Counted from the first letter of the stretch, positions 1 through 10,119 are shown. The stretch is 64,000 nt of DNA from Bacteroidales bacterium UBA2861 (GCA_002350615.1 DEFD01000027.1:28018-92017); one strand, 5' to 3'. A program made the numbers and translations. The notes: generated by a model not told the origin, from the sequence alone.

Positions 1-1887
1 CTCTGGCTCTTTGCAGCGAGCCACCGCTTCTCCGAATGGGTATATTCCCTGCTGATAAGCGAGACTGATGAAGAGCCGGACGTAACGGCAGAGCCCGAAG
101 GAACCGAGGAACCCGAAGAACCGGAAGAGCCGGATGTGCCCCAGGGGCCGGCGATGCCTGAGCCGGCAAATGGAAATGAGGACGGAGACGGGGAACCGGA
201 GCCGACTCCACAGCCCGACGGGGACGAGAAGAAAGGAGGTGAGCCGGTAAAAGAGAATGGAGATAAGGGACTTACCGTGCAGACGGACGACACCCTGGAT
301 CAGGACGTAAAGGATCTTCCTCCAATAAACAACAGGCTGGATCCTCCCGAGGGTCTGCCGGATTACAAGACTCCTTCAATCGATTTCCTCCGCAATTACG
401 AGTCCGCGAAGAAAACCGTCACCAAGGAGGAGCTCATGCGCAACAACAACCGCATCCGTGCCGCCCTCAGCAACTACAAGATAGAAATAGTCGATGTCAA
501 GGCCGTCGTCGGCCCCACCGTCACCCTCTATAAGGTTTATCCCGCACAGGGCATCACGATCAACTCCTTCAAACTGCGCCAGGAAGACATCGCCCTCGCC
601 CTGGGAGCAAAGGGGGTGCGAGTAGTCGTTCTCGCCGACTGCGTGGGCATTGAGGTTCCCAACGACAGTCCGTCCATAGTGCCTCTGCGGAATCTCCTCG
701 GAAGCGAGGCGTTCCTTCAGAGCAAATACGAACTGCCCGTCGCCATAGGCTATACCATCACCCAGCAGGTGAAGGTTTTCGACCTCAGCAACGCTCCCCA
801 TCTTCTCGTAGCGGGTGCCACCCAGCAGGGTAAATCCGTGGGTCTCAATGTGATAATCACATCGCTGCTTTACAGCAAGCATCCTTCCGAGCTCAAGTTC
901 GTGTTCATCGACCCGAAGATGGTGGAATTCTCCGCATACAACGGCCTGCTGAAGCATTATCTGGCAGTCATGCCCACGGCCGGAGACGAGGAGGAAGAGA
1001 AGAAAAAGGCCATCGTCAAGAATTCCAAGGATGCCGAAACCATACTCAAGAGCCTTGTCGTGGAGATGGACGACCGTTACCAGCTGCTGAGCGAAGCCGG
1101 CGTGCAGAAGATAACCCAGTACAACGACAAGTACAAGCAGCGCAAGCTCCGTCCGGACAAAGGACACAGGTTCCTCCCCTACATCGTCACCGTAGTCGAT
1201 GAATATGCGGACCTCACAATGACCAAAGGCGCGAGCGCCGAGGTCAGGGCCTCTTCGATGAGCATCCAGAATTCCATCATCAGGCTCGCTCAGAAGGGCC
1301 GTGCGGCGGGAATCCATCTCGTGCTTGCCACCCAGAGGCCTTCGGTAGACGTCATCACCGGTGTCATCAAGGCTAACTTCCCTATGCGAATCGCCTTCAG
1401 GGTGTCTTCAAGAGTTGACTCACAGACCATCCTCGATGCTCCGGGAGCCGAGAAACTGATAGGCCGGGGAGATATGCTCCTCTCCGCCGGAATAGACACC
1501 GAGCGAGTGCAGTGCGCCCTCATCGAAGGAGAGGAAATCAATGCCATAACCGAATTCATCGAGTCCCAGCAGGGATACAGGAAGAGTTACAACACTCCTT
1601 ACTATCTGCCTGAAATCAAGGAAGAAGGAGGAGGAGGCGCAGGCGGAGACATGGGCGAGATGGATGAACGTTTCGAGGAAGCGGCAAAAGTCGTCGTGAG
1701 CAGCCAGAAAGGCTCCACCTCAGACCTGCAGCGCAAACTCGGCATGGGATATGCAAAGGCAGGCAGGGTAATGGATCAGCTGGAGCAGGCGGGAATCGTA
1801 GGTCCGCAGGAAGGCAGCAAGCCAAGGGCGGTCCTGGTTTCCAGCCTTGACGAGCTCCAGGAGATAATCGACAGGCTGAAACAATGA
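1..1887 (+). CDS. ftsK: DNA translocase FtsK, 5' end outside window
   Basis: The frame is open from base 1, so the start lies upstream; about 628 C-terminal residues are visible. FtsK pumps chromosome-dimer DNA through the division septum. The first residues (LWLFAASHRF...) look like the end of the N-terminal membrane domain. They are followed by a Glu/Pro-rich linker (to about residue 95), then the alpha/beta RecA-like motor with Walker A GATQQGKSV near residue 271 and Walker B TVVDEYADL. The C-terminal winged-helix gamma domain (about 555-628) would read the orienting DNA sequences. In Walker A the usual GATGQGKS is GATQQGKS, a conservative variant. The stop overlaps the next start (ATGA), as expected for the FtsK-LolA order seen in Bacteroidota. 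Confidence 0.97.
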   Translation, partial: LWLFAASHRFSEWVYSLLISETDEEPDVTAEPEGTEEPEEPEEPDVPQGPAMPEPANGNEDGDGEPEPTPQPDGDEKKGGEPVKENGDKGLTVQTDDTLDQDVKDLPPINNRLDPPEGLPDYKTPSIDFLRNYESAKKTVTKEELMRNNNRIRAALSNYKIEIVDVKAVVGPTVTLYKVYPAQGITINSFKLRQEDIALALGAKGVRVVVLADCVGIEVPNDSPSIVPLRNLLGSEAFLQSKYELPVAIGYTITQQVKVFDLSNAPHLLVAGATQQGKSVGLNVIITSLLYSKHPSELKFVFIDPKMVEFSAYNGLLKHYLAVMPTAGDEEEEKKKAIVKNSKDAETILKSLVVEMDDRYQLLSEAGVQKITQYNDKYKQRKLRPDKGHRFLPYIVTVVDEYADLTMTKGASAEVRASSMSIQNSIIRLAQKGRAAGIHLVLATQRPSVDVITGVIKANFPMRIAFRVSSRVDSQTILDAPGAEKLIGRGDMLLSAGIDTERVQCALIEGEEINAITEFIESQQGYRKSYNTPYYLPEIKEEGGGGAGGDMGEMDERFEEAAKVVVSSQKGSTSDLQRKLGMGYAKAGRVMDQLEQAGIVGPQEGSKPRAVLVSSLDELQEIIDRLKQ

Positions 1888-2390
1888 AACGACTCACCAC
1901 AATTCTGATCGCTTTTCTGGCCCTGTCCGCATTGCGGGCCCAGGATTTCGTCGCGGAAATCACCGCCTTCGTAAAAGATTCAAGGGTGGAGTGCGACTAC
2001 ACCTACAAGACAAGCGGCGCCACTGCGCTCAGCGGCTATGGCAGCGCCATCCTGCAGGGGAGTTGCTATAAACTTGAGGGCAACGGCCTGAAAATCATCA
2101 GCAACGGCGTCACCCGCTGGACCGTGAATCCGTCCGGAAAGGAAGTTTACATCGAGACCGTAGGCGAAGGCGATTCCCTGCTCCACGGGCTCGAATCCAT
2201 GTTGCGCGAGATTCCTGACCTGAAATACGAAAACGGGGTTTTGAGCGGCACGGTAAGGTTCCCCGGAGAAGAAGGCACCGTATTCTGCACCCTTCAGAAC
2301 ATCACGAAGTCTGTCTCCGGAGACAACGGAATATTTACCTTCGACACCTCGGGTCTCGACAGCAGTTGGGTGATAACGGATTTGAGATGA
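1884..2390 (+). CDS. LolA-like outer-membrane lipoprotein carrier
   Basis: 168 residues with a signal peptide (MKRLTTILIAFLALSALRAQ), predicted periplasmic. The rest fits the LolA fold: an early Tyr-rich strand, GSAILQGSCYKLEGNGLKII, then a VTRWTVNPSGKEVYIE strand, matching the usual 'G.G.....F.....G...W.Y....EV.I' layout of Bacteroidota LolA-like proteins. LolA carries lipoproteins from the inner-membrane Lol transporter to the outer membrane. It starts inside the ftsK stop (ATGA) and ends inside the next start (ATGA), so it is translationally coupled on both sides. Family assignment rests on fold-level features and on its position after ftsK; the sequence is divergent from proteobacterial LolA. 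Confidence 0.8.
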   Translation: MKRLTTILIAFLALSALRAQDFVAEITAFVKDSRVECDYTYKTSGATALSGYGSAILQGSCYKLEGNGLKIISNGVTRWTVNPSGKEVYIETVGEGDSLLHGLESMLREIPDLKYENGVLSGTVRFPGEEGTVFCTLQNITKSVSGDNGIFTFDTSGLDSSWVITDLR

Positions 2391-5209
2391 CGCCTTTCCT
2401 TAAACAAGTTGCAGATCATTATTACACAGACGGTAATTTGGGCCGTCTGTGTTTTGTCTTTCCCAACAAGCGTTCGGGACTGTTTTTCAAGAAATATCTG
2501 GCCGGCACTGTCGCCGAGGCCGGAGGAACGCAGTTCGCCCCCAAGATCATCACCATAAACGAGTTCTTCTACGCTCTCACCGGCAGCGTGCTCACGGACA
2601 GGCTGCAGCTTCTTTATGAACTCTGGAATTGTTACTGCAAACTGACTCCGCGGCAGGAGAGCCTGGACGAGTTCCTCTATTGGGGAGGCGTGATCCTTTC
2701 GGATTTCGACGATGTGGACAAATACCTCGCGGACCCCAGGATGATTTTCAGCAACATAGCTGAGCTCAAGGGGATGCAGGACGATTTCAGCTGGCTGGAT
2801 GAAGGGCAGAGGGATGCAATCCGGCATTTCATCTCCCTTTTTGAAAAAGACGGCGGCTACAAGGGAGAATTCAGAAAAATCTGGGATATCCTATACCCTT
2901 TATATAAAAGCTTCAACGAGGCGCTCGCGGCAAAAGGGCTCTGCTATGAGGGGATGGTTTACCGCAAACTCGCTGAAAGCCTGGAAGATACTCCCGTGGC
3001 CGATTTGCTGCAGGAGAAATTCGAAGGAAAGGAAAAATTCGTTTTTACCGGCCTCAACGCCCTCAACAAATGCGAAAGGAAGGTCCTTGCGAAGATGAGG
3101 GATGCGGGCTTCGCCGAGTTCTGCTGGGACTACAGCAGCAATGAGATCAAGGATCCCCAGAACAAGTCATCGCACTTCCTCGGGGAGTTCAGCCAGCTTT
3201 ATCCGCAGGCGTTCAAACCCGATCCTGAAGGTCTCGGGAAGCCCGTGATCAACGCCCTCAGCGTCTCTTCCGCGGTTGGCCAGGCAAAGCAGTTGCCTGC
3301 CATATTGCAAAGGCTCCGCAGCGCGGACGGAAGCGCCGCGGAAACAGACATCGAAACGGCAGTGGTCCTCCCCGACGAGGGTCTGCTTCTTCCTGTGCTC
3401 AATTCCATCCCACCGGAAGTCCCGCGCATCAATGTCACCATGGGATACCCTATCCGCGGAAGCGAGTTTCTCAGCATGATGAACGATATCGCCGCCCTGC
3501 AGGTCCATCTCCGTGAAAGCGAAGGGAAAATATCCTTCTATCACCGTCAGGTATGGGGACTTTTCTCCAACAGCGTCTTCCGCAAATGCCTGAGCGAGGA
3601 AGAAAAGGCCAACTGCGGGATTGTGCGTGAAAACGGTAAATACTATATTCCCGAATCCGAGCTGGTGGCCGGCGAGGTCAGCGGATTGATATTCCGCAAG
3701 GCCGGAGACGATATCGCAAGCTATCAGAAAGCCATCATCACCGCCATCGCTCCCCTGCTGAAAGGCAGTCTGGAGCAGGAATTCGCCATGGTCTGGTACA
3801 AGGCCCTGACGAGGCTTGAGAATCTGCATCTGGACATCAAGCCACGCACCTGGTATCGCCTGCTCATGCAGCTCGCATCCGGAGAATCCGTCCCGTTCAA
3901 GGGAGAACCGCTTGCGGGAATGCAGGTTCTCGGGCCGCTTGAAACCAGGGCGCTGGATTTCAAGAACCTGATCATCCTTTCCTTCAACGAAGGCATCTTC
4001 CCAAGGCACAACGTCGCGTCTTCCTTCATCCCCGCGGAAATCCGAAAGGGTTTCGACCTGCCTACCTATGAGCATCAGGACGCCATCTGGGCATACTATT
4101 TCTACCGCCTTATCCAAAGGGCGGAGAACGTGTGGCTGGTTTCAGACTCCCGGACGGACGTATCCCGTTCCGGCGAGGAAAGCCGCTATCTCAAGCAGTT
4201 GGAGATGCTCTATGGCTTCGACATCCACCGCTACGTGATGAAGGCCGAGCAGAAGACCGAAGACAGGGATATTATTCAGGACCTTCCCCGTACCCAGGAA
4301 GATATAGAGCTTCTGCACGGCAATATGCTCTCCGCCACGGCGCTGCAGGATTATATCAATTGTCCTGCGAAATTCTATTTCGGCAGGGTGCGGGGCCTGA
4401 AGGCAACGGAAGAAGTAGCGGAAGCGCTGGATTCCGGAATGATAGGAAGGATCGTGCACTCAGCCATGCAGAACCTGTATAGCAAGCCGCCGTTCTTCAG
4501 CGAGAATCCGGTGCATTACGATGAGATAAGCGCCGATTTCCTGAAAGGGCTGCTCTCCGAAGACGACAAACGCATTCCACTCGTGGTGGACTACAATATC
4601 CGCAAGGAGATGAAGAGTCCGGATATCAGCGGGCGTAACCTCGTTTTCCGGGAGCTCATACTAAAATATGTCCGCCGCATCATTTCCACGGACCTGGAAC
4701 TGCTCCACGGCAGGAAATCCTTCAAATGCTTCGGCCTGGAAGACAGGAAGTTCATGGAGATAGGAGGATTCCGTTTCATCGGCTTCATCGACAGGCTGGA
4801 CAGTTTCGAGCCGGGGATGGCACGCATAGTGGACTATAAGACCGGTTCCGTAAAAGATGAAGACATAAACATCAATCCGGACAATGCCGAAAATGTGGTG
4901 AAAGCGCTTTTCGAAGGCAAATACAAGGACCGTCCGAAGATAGCGCTGCAGCTCTATCTTTACGACCGCTTCCTGAAGGGTGACCCCAGAATCAGCGGAT
5001 ACGCCCGCATGAACTGCCTCTATCAGACAGGAAACCTTTTCACCGACGGGCCTCTCTCTTCCGTCGTCTGTCCCGAGTTCAACGAGTTGATGGACAAGCG
5101 GATAGACGAACTGCTGGAACGTATGGACAAGCCCGAGGGGAACTGGGAGCGCACGGCAGACACGGATACCTGCACTTATTGTGATTTCAAAAAACTTTGC
5201 GGAAGATGA
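2387..5209 (+). CDS. AddB-like PD-(D/E)XK nuclease of a RecBCD/AddAB-type complex
   Basis: 940 residues from the ATG at 2387, which overlaps the lolA-like stop as ATGA; a TTG start 21 nt upstream is possible but less likely. The N terminus (FVFPNKRSGLFFKKYL) resembles the inactive helicase part of AddB. The C terminus carries the nuclease signature ARIVDYKTGS. Cysteines at about 658 (INCPAKFYFGR) and in the tail (CTYCDFKKLC) match the four-Cys iron-sulfur clasp of AddB nucleases. With the next gene it should form the dsDNA-end resection machine for recombinational repair. The pair overlaps as ATGA, which supports a 1:1 complex. Confidence 0.88.
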   Translation: MTPFLKQVADHYYTDGNLGRLCFVFPNKRSGLFFKKYLAGTVAEAGGTQFAPKIITINEFFYALTGSVLTDRLQLLYELWNCYCKLTPRQESLDEFLYWGGVILSDFDDVDKYLADPRMIFSNIAELKGMQDDFSWLDEGQRDAIRHFISLFEKDGGYKGEFRKIWDILYPLYKSFNEALAAKGLCYEGMVYRKLAESLEDTPVADLLQEKFEGKEKFVFTGLNALNKCERKVLAKMRDAGFAEFCWDYSSNEIKDPQNKSSHFLGEFSQLYPQAFKPDPEGLGKPVINALSVSSAVGQAKQLPAILQRLRSADGSAAETDIETAVVLPDEGLLLPVLNSIPPEVPRINVTMGYPIRGSEFLSMMNDIAALQVHLRESEGKISFYHRQVWGLFSNSVFRKCLSEEEKANCGIVRENGKYYIPESELVAGEVSGLIFRKAGDDIASYQKAIITAIAPLLKGSLEQEFAMVWYKALTRLENLHLDIKPRTWYRLLMQLASGESVPFKGEPLAGMQVLGPLETRALDFKNLIILSFNEGIFPRHNVASSFIPAEIRKGFDLPTYEHQDAIWAYYFYRLIQRAENVWLVSDSRTDVSRSGEESRYLKQLEMLYGFDIHRYVMKAEQKTEDRDIIQDLPRTQEDIELLHGNMLSATALQDYINCPAKFYFGRVRGLKATEEVAEALDSGMIGRIVHSAMQNLYSKPPFFSENPVHYDEISADFLKGLLSEDDKRIPLVVDYNIRKEMKSPDISGRNLVFRELILKYVRRIISTDLELLHGRKSFKCFGLEDRKFMEIGGFRFIGFIDRLDSFEPGMARIVDYKTGSVKDEDININPDNAENVVKALFEGKYKDRPKIALQLYLYDRFLKGDPRISGYARMNCLYQTGNLFTDGPLSSVVCPEFNELMDKRIDELLERMDKPEGNWERTADTDTCTYCDFKKLCGR

Positions 5210-8127
5210 TCAGGATAGAGAAAGCCTCCGCAGGGTCGGGCAAGACATACACCCTGTCGCACACATATCTCAGCCTCCTGAAAGAGCGCTATGCATACCG
5301 TCATATCCTTGCCGTAACCTTCACCAACAAGGCTACTGCCGAAATGAAGGACAGGATACTCAGGGTGCTTTTCCACAAATCCGCCGACGATCCGGATGCA
5401 AAGGCGATGCTAACGGACATCCTGCACGACTACAGCGCATTTTCGGTGAGCACCATCGACAAGTTCTTCCAGCGGGCCCTGAAGGCCTTCGCACGTGAGA
5501 TCGGACAGACGGCCGACTACAAGATAGAACTGGACAAGCCTTCGCTGATAAACGAAGCCATGGACCGCATCCTGGATTCCCTTTCGGAAGAAGACACGGA
5601 TGTGCTCGGGTGGCTGAAAACGAATATGGAATACCGTCTGGGCCGTGGGGAAAGGCTTTCGGTGGAGGATGAACTCCACGAAATAGGCGCCAGGCTCAAG
5701 AACGATGAATTCACTAAGCTGACTGCTTCCGGAGAAACTCCGGATTTCAGCAGGGAAAGGCTGCTCGCTGTGCGGGAGAATTGCGAAAAGATAATCAGGG
5801 AGTTCCATAAGGATATCTACGAAGCAGCAAAAGCGCTGGTCGTAAAGAGCAAGAATGCGGTTAAACAGGCTGCAGTATACCAGGCCGGATTCAAGGACAC
5901 TGACCGTGTGCCCTACCCGCAGGTTACGCTCGCGAAGGAAGCCGATGGCACTCCATTCATGGACCTTTTTTTGAGCGGCAACCGCTTCATCTGGTACAAC
6001 ACCGCACGCATCATCCTGGACAGCTGGTTCAGCCTCGGACTCGCCAGGGAATTCTTCAAGAGTTTCGACGATCTTCTCCGGGAAAAGGACCTCATGTGCC
6101 TGGACGATTCCAATTCATTGCTGCAGAAGATTATAGCGGACAGCGACGCTCCTTTCGTCTATGAAAAACTGGGAGTCCGCTACACCAATTTCCTGCTGGA
6201 CGAGTTTCAGGACACTTCCAACGTACAGTGGAACAACTTTCTGCCGCTTTTGGCAGAAAGCGATGCCGGCGGGAACGAGAGCCTTATAGTAGGCGACGTG
6301 AAGCAGAGCATCTACCGCTGGAGGGATTCCGACTGGGAACTCCTCGCCCACCGGGTGAAAGACAGTTTTCCCCGCGCAGACGAGCACCATTCCGAATTCA
6401 ACTGGAGAAGCGTGGACCTGGTGCGGGATTTCAATAACAAATTCTTCGGAAAGGTCAAAGCCATCCTTGGTAAGGATTCCGTACTTTACGGGGACGTCGA
6501 GCAGAAATTCCCTGAAGGGAAAAAGACCCCGGACCAGCAGAAGGGATGCGTGAAAGTGAGTTTCTGCGACAAGAATGAAGAAATAGAGAAGGTGGTCGAA
6601 TCCATCGGCGAAGCCCTTGCAGCCGGAGCATCCTACAGCGATATCACCATCCTGGTAAGGATGAACAAGGAAGGCGCCCTCATCGCTTCCGAACTTATGT
6701 CCAGGGGCATCAGGGTGATTTCCGACGACAGCCTCGCCATTTCATCATCTTCCGTAGTGAGGGGACTGGTGGCCATTCTTTCCTGCCTGGACAACAAGAA
6801 AGACAAGATCAACGATTATCTCTGCTCCGGACTTGGTGTGGAGATTCCGGAAGAATACCATTCACTGCTGGATCTCTGCGAAAAGATCCTGCGCGCCATA
6901 AAGGAGAAACACCCGGACAGTTTCAAGGGCGAAAGCCTTTTCATTCAGGCATTTATGGATTCACTCAGGGACTGGGTGGACGCCAACGGCAACGACCTTC
7001 ACTTCTTCCTGGAATACTGGAACCGCAAGGAAAGCTATATAGGTTCACCGGACAACAACGATTCCGTGAGGATACTCACCGTGCACAAGGCTAAAGGTCT
7101 GGAAGCGCCGTACATCATCTTCCCTTTCATAGAAAACGTGGGAATGTACAGGAAGGGCTGGCACTGGTGCCGGCTCGACACGGAAGGGACTCCTTTCGGC
7201 AAGGAGTGCCAGGGGATCTACCCGGTGGAACTGAATACATCTTCGGCAGACACGCTGTTCCGCAAGGATCTCGAAGACGAGATGCAGAAGCAGCTGATAG
7301 ATAATCTTAACACGGTTTACGTCGCGTTCACCAGGGCCACCAAGTGCATGCATCTGATCTCGGCCATACCTACCAAAAAGTTCCTTGCAGCCATACCGGG
7401 CGGTTACGCTGACAGTTCCCGCTACGCCAACTATTCCCAGGTACTCTACCAGTACTGCCGTCCGGGCGGCGAATCTGATGCATCCGGAGAAGGCAAGGTC
7501 CTCTCCAGTGGCAGCGACGGCGCATTCGACAAGATTTACGGGGAGATGTACGACTTCAGCCGCATGCCCGAGGAGGACAGGAAGAAAAAGAGCGGCGGCG
7601 AGGACTTCCCTTCCGAATACTGCTGCTACGATTCTTCCGACCGTCTGACCGGGATTAGCTCCGCTGGAGAATTCTTCGACGAGCTTGCCGGCGAGGAAGA
7701 AAGTGCAAGGCAGAACGGTATAGTTCTTCACGATATCCTGTCCAGGGTTAACAGGTCCGAGGACCTTCGGGCCGCTGTCAATGAAGCGGAACTGGACGGC
7801 CTTCTGACGGTGCAAGAAGGTGAAGATGCCTTCAAGCTGCTGTCTTCGCGTATAGCCGCCCATCCGGAGTTTTTCCCGGAGAAAGCGGCAATCTTCAACG
7901 AGCAGGATATCATCACGGAAAACGGAGACAGCCTGAGGCCGGACAGGGTGCTGGACGAAGGCGGCCGCATCACCGTGATAGATTATAAGTTCGGGAAGGA
8001 GAATCCGGCTTACCGCAGGCAGGTCCTGGGCTATATGGATCTATTCAGGAAGATGGGCTACGCCCAAGTTTCGGGCCGAATCTGGTATGTTTACCAGGAC
8101 AAAGTGGACATCATCCCGGATAATTGA
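5206..8127 (+). CDS. AddA-like UvrD-family helicase/nuclease
   Basis: 973 residues from the ATG at 5206 (ATGA overlap with the addB-like gene). UvrD/RecB helicase motifs appear in order: Walker A ASAGSGKTYT near residue 10, motif II LLDEFQDTSNVQW, motif III GDVKQSIYRWR, motif V VHKAKGLEAPYIIFP and motif VI TVYVAFTRATKCMHL. The C terminus has a RecB-type nuclease domain (LHDILSRV, then RPDRVLDEGGRITVIDYKFG, with the Asp and Asp-Tyr-Lys residues in place). It is the ATP-driven motor and second nuclease of the AddAB-like end-processing enzyme. Length and domain order are normal and I see no disruption. Confidence 0.93.
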   Translation: MIRIEKASAGSGKTYTLSHTYLSLLKERYAYRHILAVTFTNKATAEMKDRILRVLFHKSADDPDAKAMLTDILHDYSAFSVSTIDKFFQRALKAFAREIGQTADYKIELDKPSLINEAMDRILDSLSEEDTDVLGWLKTNMEYRLGRGERLSVEDELHEIGARLKNDEFTKLTASGETPDFSRERLLAVRENCEKIIREFHKDIYEAAKALVVKSKNAVKQAAVYQAGFKDTDRVPYPQVTLAKEADGTPFMDLFLSGNRFIWYNTARIILDSWFSLGLAREFFKSFDDLLREKDLMCLDDSNSLLQKIIADSDAPFVYEKLGVRYTNFLLDEFQDTSNVQWNNFLPLLAESDAGGNESLIVGDVKQSIYRWRDSDWELLAHRVKDSFPRADEHHSEFNWRSVDLVRDFNNKFFGKVKAILGKDSVLYGDVEQKFPEGKKTPDQQKGCVKVSFCDKNEEIEKVVESIGEALAAGASYSDITILVRMNKEGALIASELMSRGIRVISDDSLAISSSSVVRGLVAILSCLDNKKDKINDYLCSGLGVEIPEEYHSLLDLCEKILRAIKEKHPDSFKGESLFIQAFMDSLRDWVDANGNDLHFFLEYWNRKESYIGSPDNNDSVRILTVHKAKGLEAPYIIFPFIENVGMYRKGWHWCRLDTEGTPFGKECQGIYPVELNTSSADTLFRKDLEDEMQKQLIDNLNTVYVAFTRATKCMHLISAIPTKKFLAAIPGGYADSSRYANYSQVLYQYCRPGGESDASGEGKVLSSGSDGAFDKIYGEMYDFSRMPEEDRKKKSGGEDFPSEYCCYDSSDRLTGISSAGEFFDELAGEEESARQNGIVLHDILSRVNRSEDLRAAVNEAELDGLLTVQEGEDAFKLLSSRIAAHPEFFPEKAAIFNEQDIITENGDSLRPDRVLDEGGRITVIDYKFGKENPAYRRQVLGYMDLFRKMGYAQVSGRIWYVYQDKVDIIPDN

Positions 8128-8144
8128 GTAAATTTGTGCTCTGT

Positions 8145-9260
8145 ATGAGTTTCCGCGAGAACGATTTTTCAAGGCTTGAGCTCCGCCTGCCGGCATGCAA
8201 GGCGAACTACCGCTATTTCCGCTCCCTTCTGGAGCCGGAAACGCGACTTCTCGTTCTCGTCAAGGCCAATGCCTACGGGCACGGCGCTGTGGAATTCGCA
8301 TCCATGATGCAGGGTGAAGGCGCTGATTATCTTGCCGTTGCCCTTCCGCTCGAAGGTGTGGAGCTTCGCAAGGCAGGTATCACCCTCCCGATCCTGGTGC
8401 TCACCGCCGGGACCGATTTCTTCGAGGAGATGGTGGACTACCGTCTCGAACCTTCCATTCCGAATCTTTACAGTCTCAAGGTCCTGGTTTCAGTGCTGCA
8501 GAGGCGTGGTGTCAGGGACTTCCCCATCCATATCAAGCTGGACACCGGCATGCACCGCCTGGGATTCATGAGCGATGAACTCCCCGCCCTTTTCGAGTAC
8601 CTCCCAGGATGCCCGGAAGTGAAGGTTGTCTCCTGCTTTTCGCATCTCGCAGTGGCGGAAGACCCGGAGCAGGATGCATTCACGCTGGGACAGATCGAGC
8701 TTTTCCGGAAGAACGCCCAGGCCCTTACCGACGCTCTCGGATATAAGCCGATGTGGCATATCCTCAACTCGGCAGGCATAGAACGCTTCCCGCAGTACCA
8801 GTTCGACATGGTGCGGCTGGGAATAGGCATCTATGGCATCAGCGCCCTTCCCGGGGTCCGGCTGGAACCGGTTGCTTCCCTGAAGGTCAAGATCCTTCAG
8901 ATCAAACAGTTGAAGGGGGCCGACGAGACTGTGGGATATGGCCGCTGGGGCAAGGTCTCCCCTGCCGGCACCACCATCGCCACCATCCCCTGCGGCTATG
9001 CGGACGGCCTCGACAGGCATCTCGGCCGCGGCAACGCCTCATTCAGCGTCAACGGGCACCGCGCCCCCACAATCGGCAATATCTGCATGGACATGTGCAT
9101 GCTGGACGTCACCGGAATCCCCTGCGAAGTGGGCGACACCGTCACCATTTTCGGCTCCGACCCCACCGTGGAGGAACTCGCCGACCGCCTCGGCACCATC
9201 CCCTACGAAATCCTCACCTCCGTCCCGAGGCGTATCGAAAGGATAATCGTCAGGAAATAA
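8145..9260 (+). CDS. alr: Alanine racemase
   Basis: 371 residues from the ATG at 8145; a TTG at 8124 overlapping the previous stop is the alternative. PLP enzyme making D-alanine for peptidoglycan. The PLP-lysine motif LVKANAYGHGA is near residue 42, and the second catalytic tyrosine falls in the conserved IPCGYADGLDR segment. Substrate-side motifs HIKLDTGMHRLGF, MVRLGIGIYG and NICMDMCMLD are present. Unlike some Bacteroidota enzymes it is not fused to a MurF domain. It directly follows addA and probably shares its transcript; dtd follows after 27 nt. Confidence 0.95.
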   Translation: MSFRENDFSRLELRLPACKANYRYFRSLLEPETRLLVLVKANAYGHGAVEFASMMQGEGADYLAVALPLEGVELRKAGITLPILVLTAGTDFFEEMVDYRLEPSIPNLYSLKVLVSVLQRRGVRDFPIHIKLDTGMHRLGFMSDELPALFEYLPGCPEVKVVSCFSHLAVAEDPEQDAFTLGQIELFRKNAQALTDALGYKPMWHILNSAGIERFPQYQFDMVRLGIGIYGISALPGVRLEPVASLKVKILQIKQLKGADETVGYGRWGKVSPAGTTIATIPCGYADGLDRHLGRGNASFSVNGHRAPTIGNICMDMCMLDVTGIPCEVGDTVTIFGSDPTVEELADRLGTIPYEILTSVPRRIERIIVRK

Positions 9261-9287
9261 AGGCGAGGAGCCATCATTTAAGGGGCC

Positions 9288-9740
9288 ATGAGAGTTGTCA
9301 TCCAAAGAGTTGCATCGGCATCAGTCACTATAGACGGAGAGATTCGCTCCGCCATCGGTCCGGGGCTTCTCATCCTTTTGGGAATAGGTCACGAAGATTC
9401 ATCAGAGGATATCGACTGGCTCGTAAGGAAGGTTGCCGGACTCCGTATCTTCAATGACGGGGACGGGGTGATGAACCGCAGCATAATGGAAAGCGGCGGA
9501 GACATCATCGTAGTCAGCCAGTTCACGCTGATGGCATCAACCAGGAAAGGGAACCGGCCGTCTTACATCGGTGCCGCGGGGCACGAGAAGGCCATCCCCC
9601 TCTACGAACAGTTCTGCAAGGCTCTCAGCGAGGCCGTCGGAAAGCCTGTCGGTACCGGAGAGTTCGGCGCCGACATGAAGGTCGCCCTCGTCAACGACGG
9701 CCCCGTAACGATATGCATCGACTCCAAGAACAGGGAATGA
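9288..9740 (+). CDS. dtd: D-aminoacyl-tRNA deacylase
   Basis: 150 residues, the normal DTD length. It hydrolyses D-amino acids mischarged on tRNA. The two active-site signatures are present: SQFTLMAS (mid protein) and the C-terminal NDGPVTICID with the Gly-cisPro-type motif. Its position after alr makes sense, because D-alanine production raises the risk of D-mischarging. The last 25 codons plus about 65 bp downstream are duplicated about 1,060 bp away (10726-10863), and a short degenerate third copy lies near 11832; the gene end seems to be an insertion hot spot. The intact gene is this first copy. Confidence 0.97.
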   Translation: MRVVIQRVASASVTIDGEIRSAIGPGLLILLGIGHEDSSEDIDWLVRKVAGLRIFNDGDGVMNRSIMESGGDIIVVSQFTLMASTRKGNRPSYIGAAGHEKAIPLYEQFCKALSEAVGKPVGTGEFGADMKVALVNDGPVTICIDSKNRE

Positions 9741-9803
9741 TTTTCATTCCCGCAATAAGGCCCTAGCCCAGACTTTAATATTGAGAAGTGTGTAAGGTGT
9801 CCC
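9667..9803 (+). repeat. dtd 3'-end repeat, copy 1
   Basis: The last 74 bases of dtd and the 63 bases after it recur at 10726-10863. In the coding part I count one mismatch before the stop codon region; the non-coding part differs at roughly eight to ten positions. The repeat brackets the DUF6922/AbiEii-like locus. Confidence 0.9.
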
Positions 9804-9826
9804 AAAAACGAGGACACCTTGCACAC
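9788..9826. repeat. Palindromic hairpin (GTGTCC/GGACAC type)
   Basis: 15-nt arms 9788-9802 and 9812-9826 pair with a single G.T wobble around a 9-nt loop. Two relatives lie at 10848-10884 and 10901-10935. It sits 48 nt after the dtd stop and could also act as a terminator-like structure, but there is no T tract. Confidence 0.8.
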
Positions 9827-9890
9827 CACTCGATTTTGCAGAAACCAGCAGGATTCTCTCCCACGGTAGAACCCCTGTCCCGGGCACAAC

Positions 9891-10119
9891 AAAAAAAGTG
9901 TGGAGCTCGAATCGACTGCTTAAAGAGAGGTTCTGGCAAACCTGAAAGAAAACAGACGGAAACAATCTCCACACCCGTATCGTCGGTGAGAATACACGCA
10001 AACAGATACAGATGATGGTGTTGGCCCAATCCTTTCTTTCGTAGAAACTGCCAGATTTCTCTTTAAGGACAGTGCGATAACACTTCATCAATATTATAAC
10101 CCGCCACCGCAGTGACGGA
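9891..10119 (-). ncRNA. Structured ncRNA candidate, copy A
   Basis: Minus-strand transcript of about 229 nt inferred from a promoter (10125-10132) and a terminator (arms 9967-9974 and 9898-9905, then seven T's on the minus strand). Read on the minus strand it has a 5' hairpin (10118-10101, 7 bp with one G.U), a 4-bp hairpin (10084-10071), hairpin P1 (10060-10043) with CTGGCA in its loop, and hairpin P2 (9943-9928) with TGCCAG in its loop. The two loop hexamers are perfectly complementary. Copy B at 26491-26722 keeps the order, length and pairing with compensatory changes. I see no convincing ORF. It diverges from the DUF6922 gene. I do not recognise the family; the published Bacteroidales-1 motif is one possibility I cannot compare here. 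Confidence 0.72.
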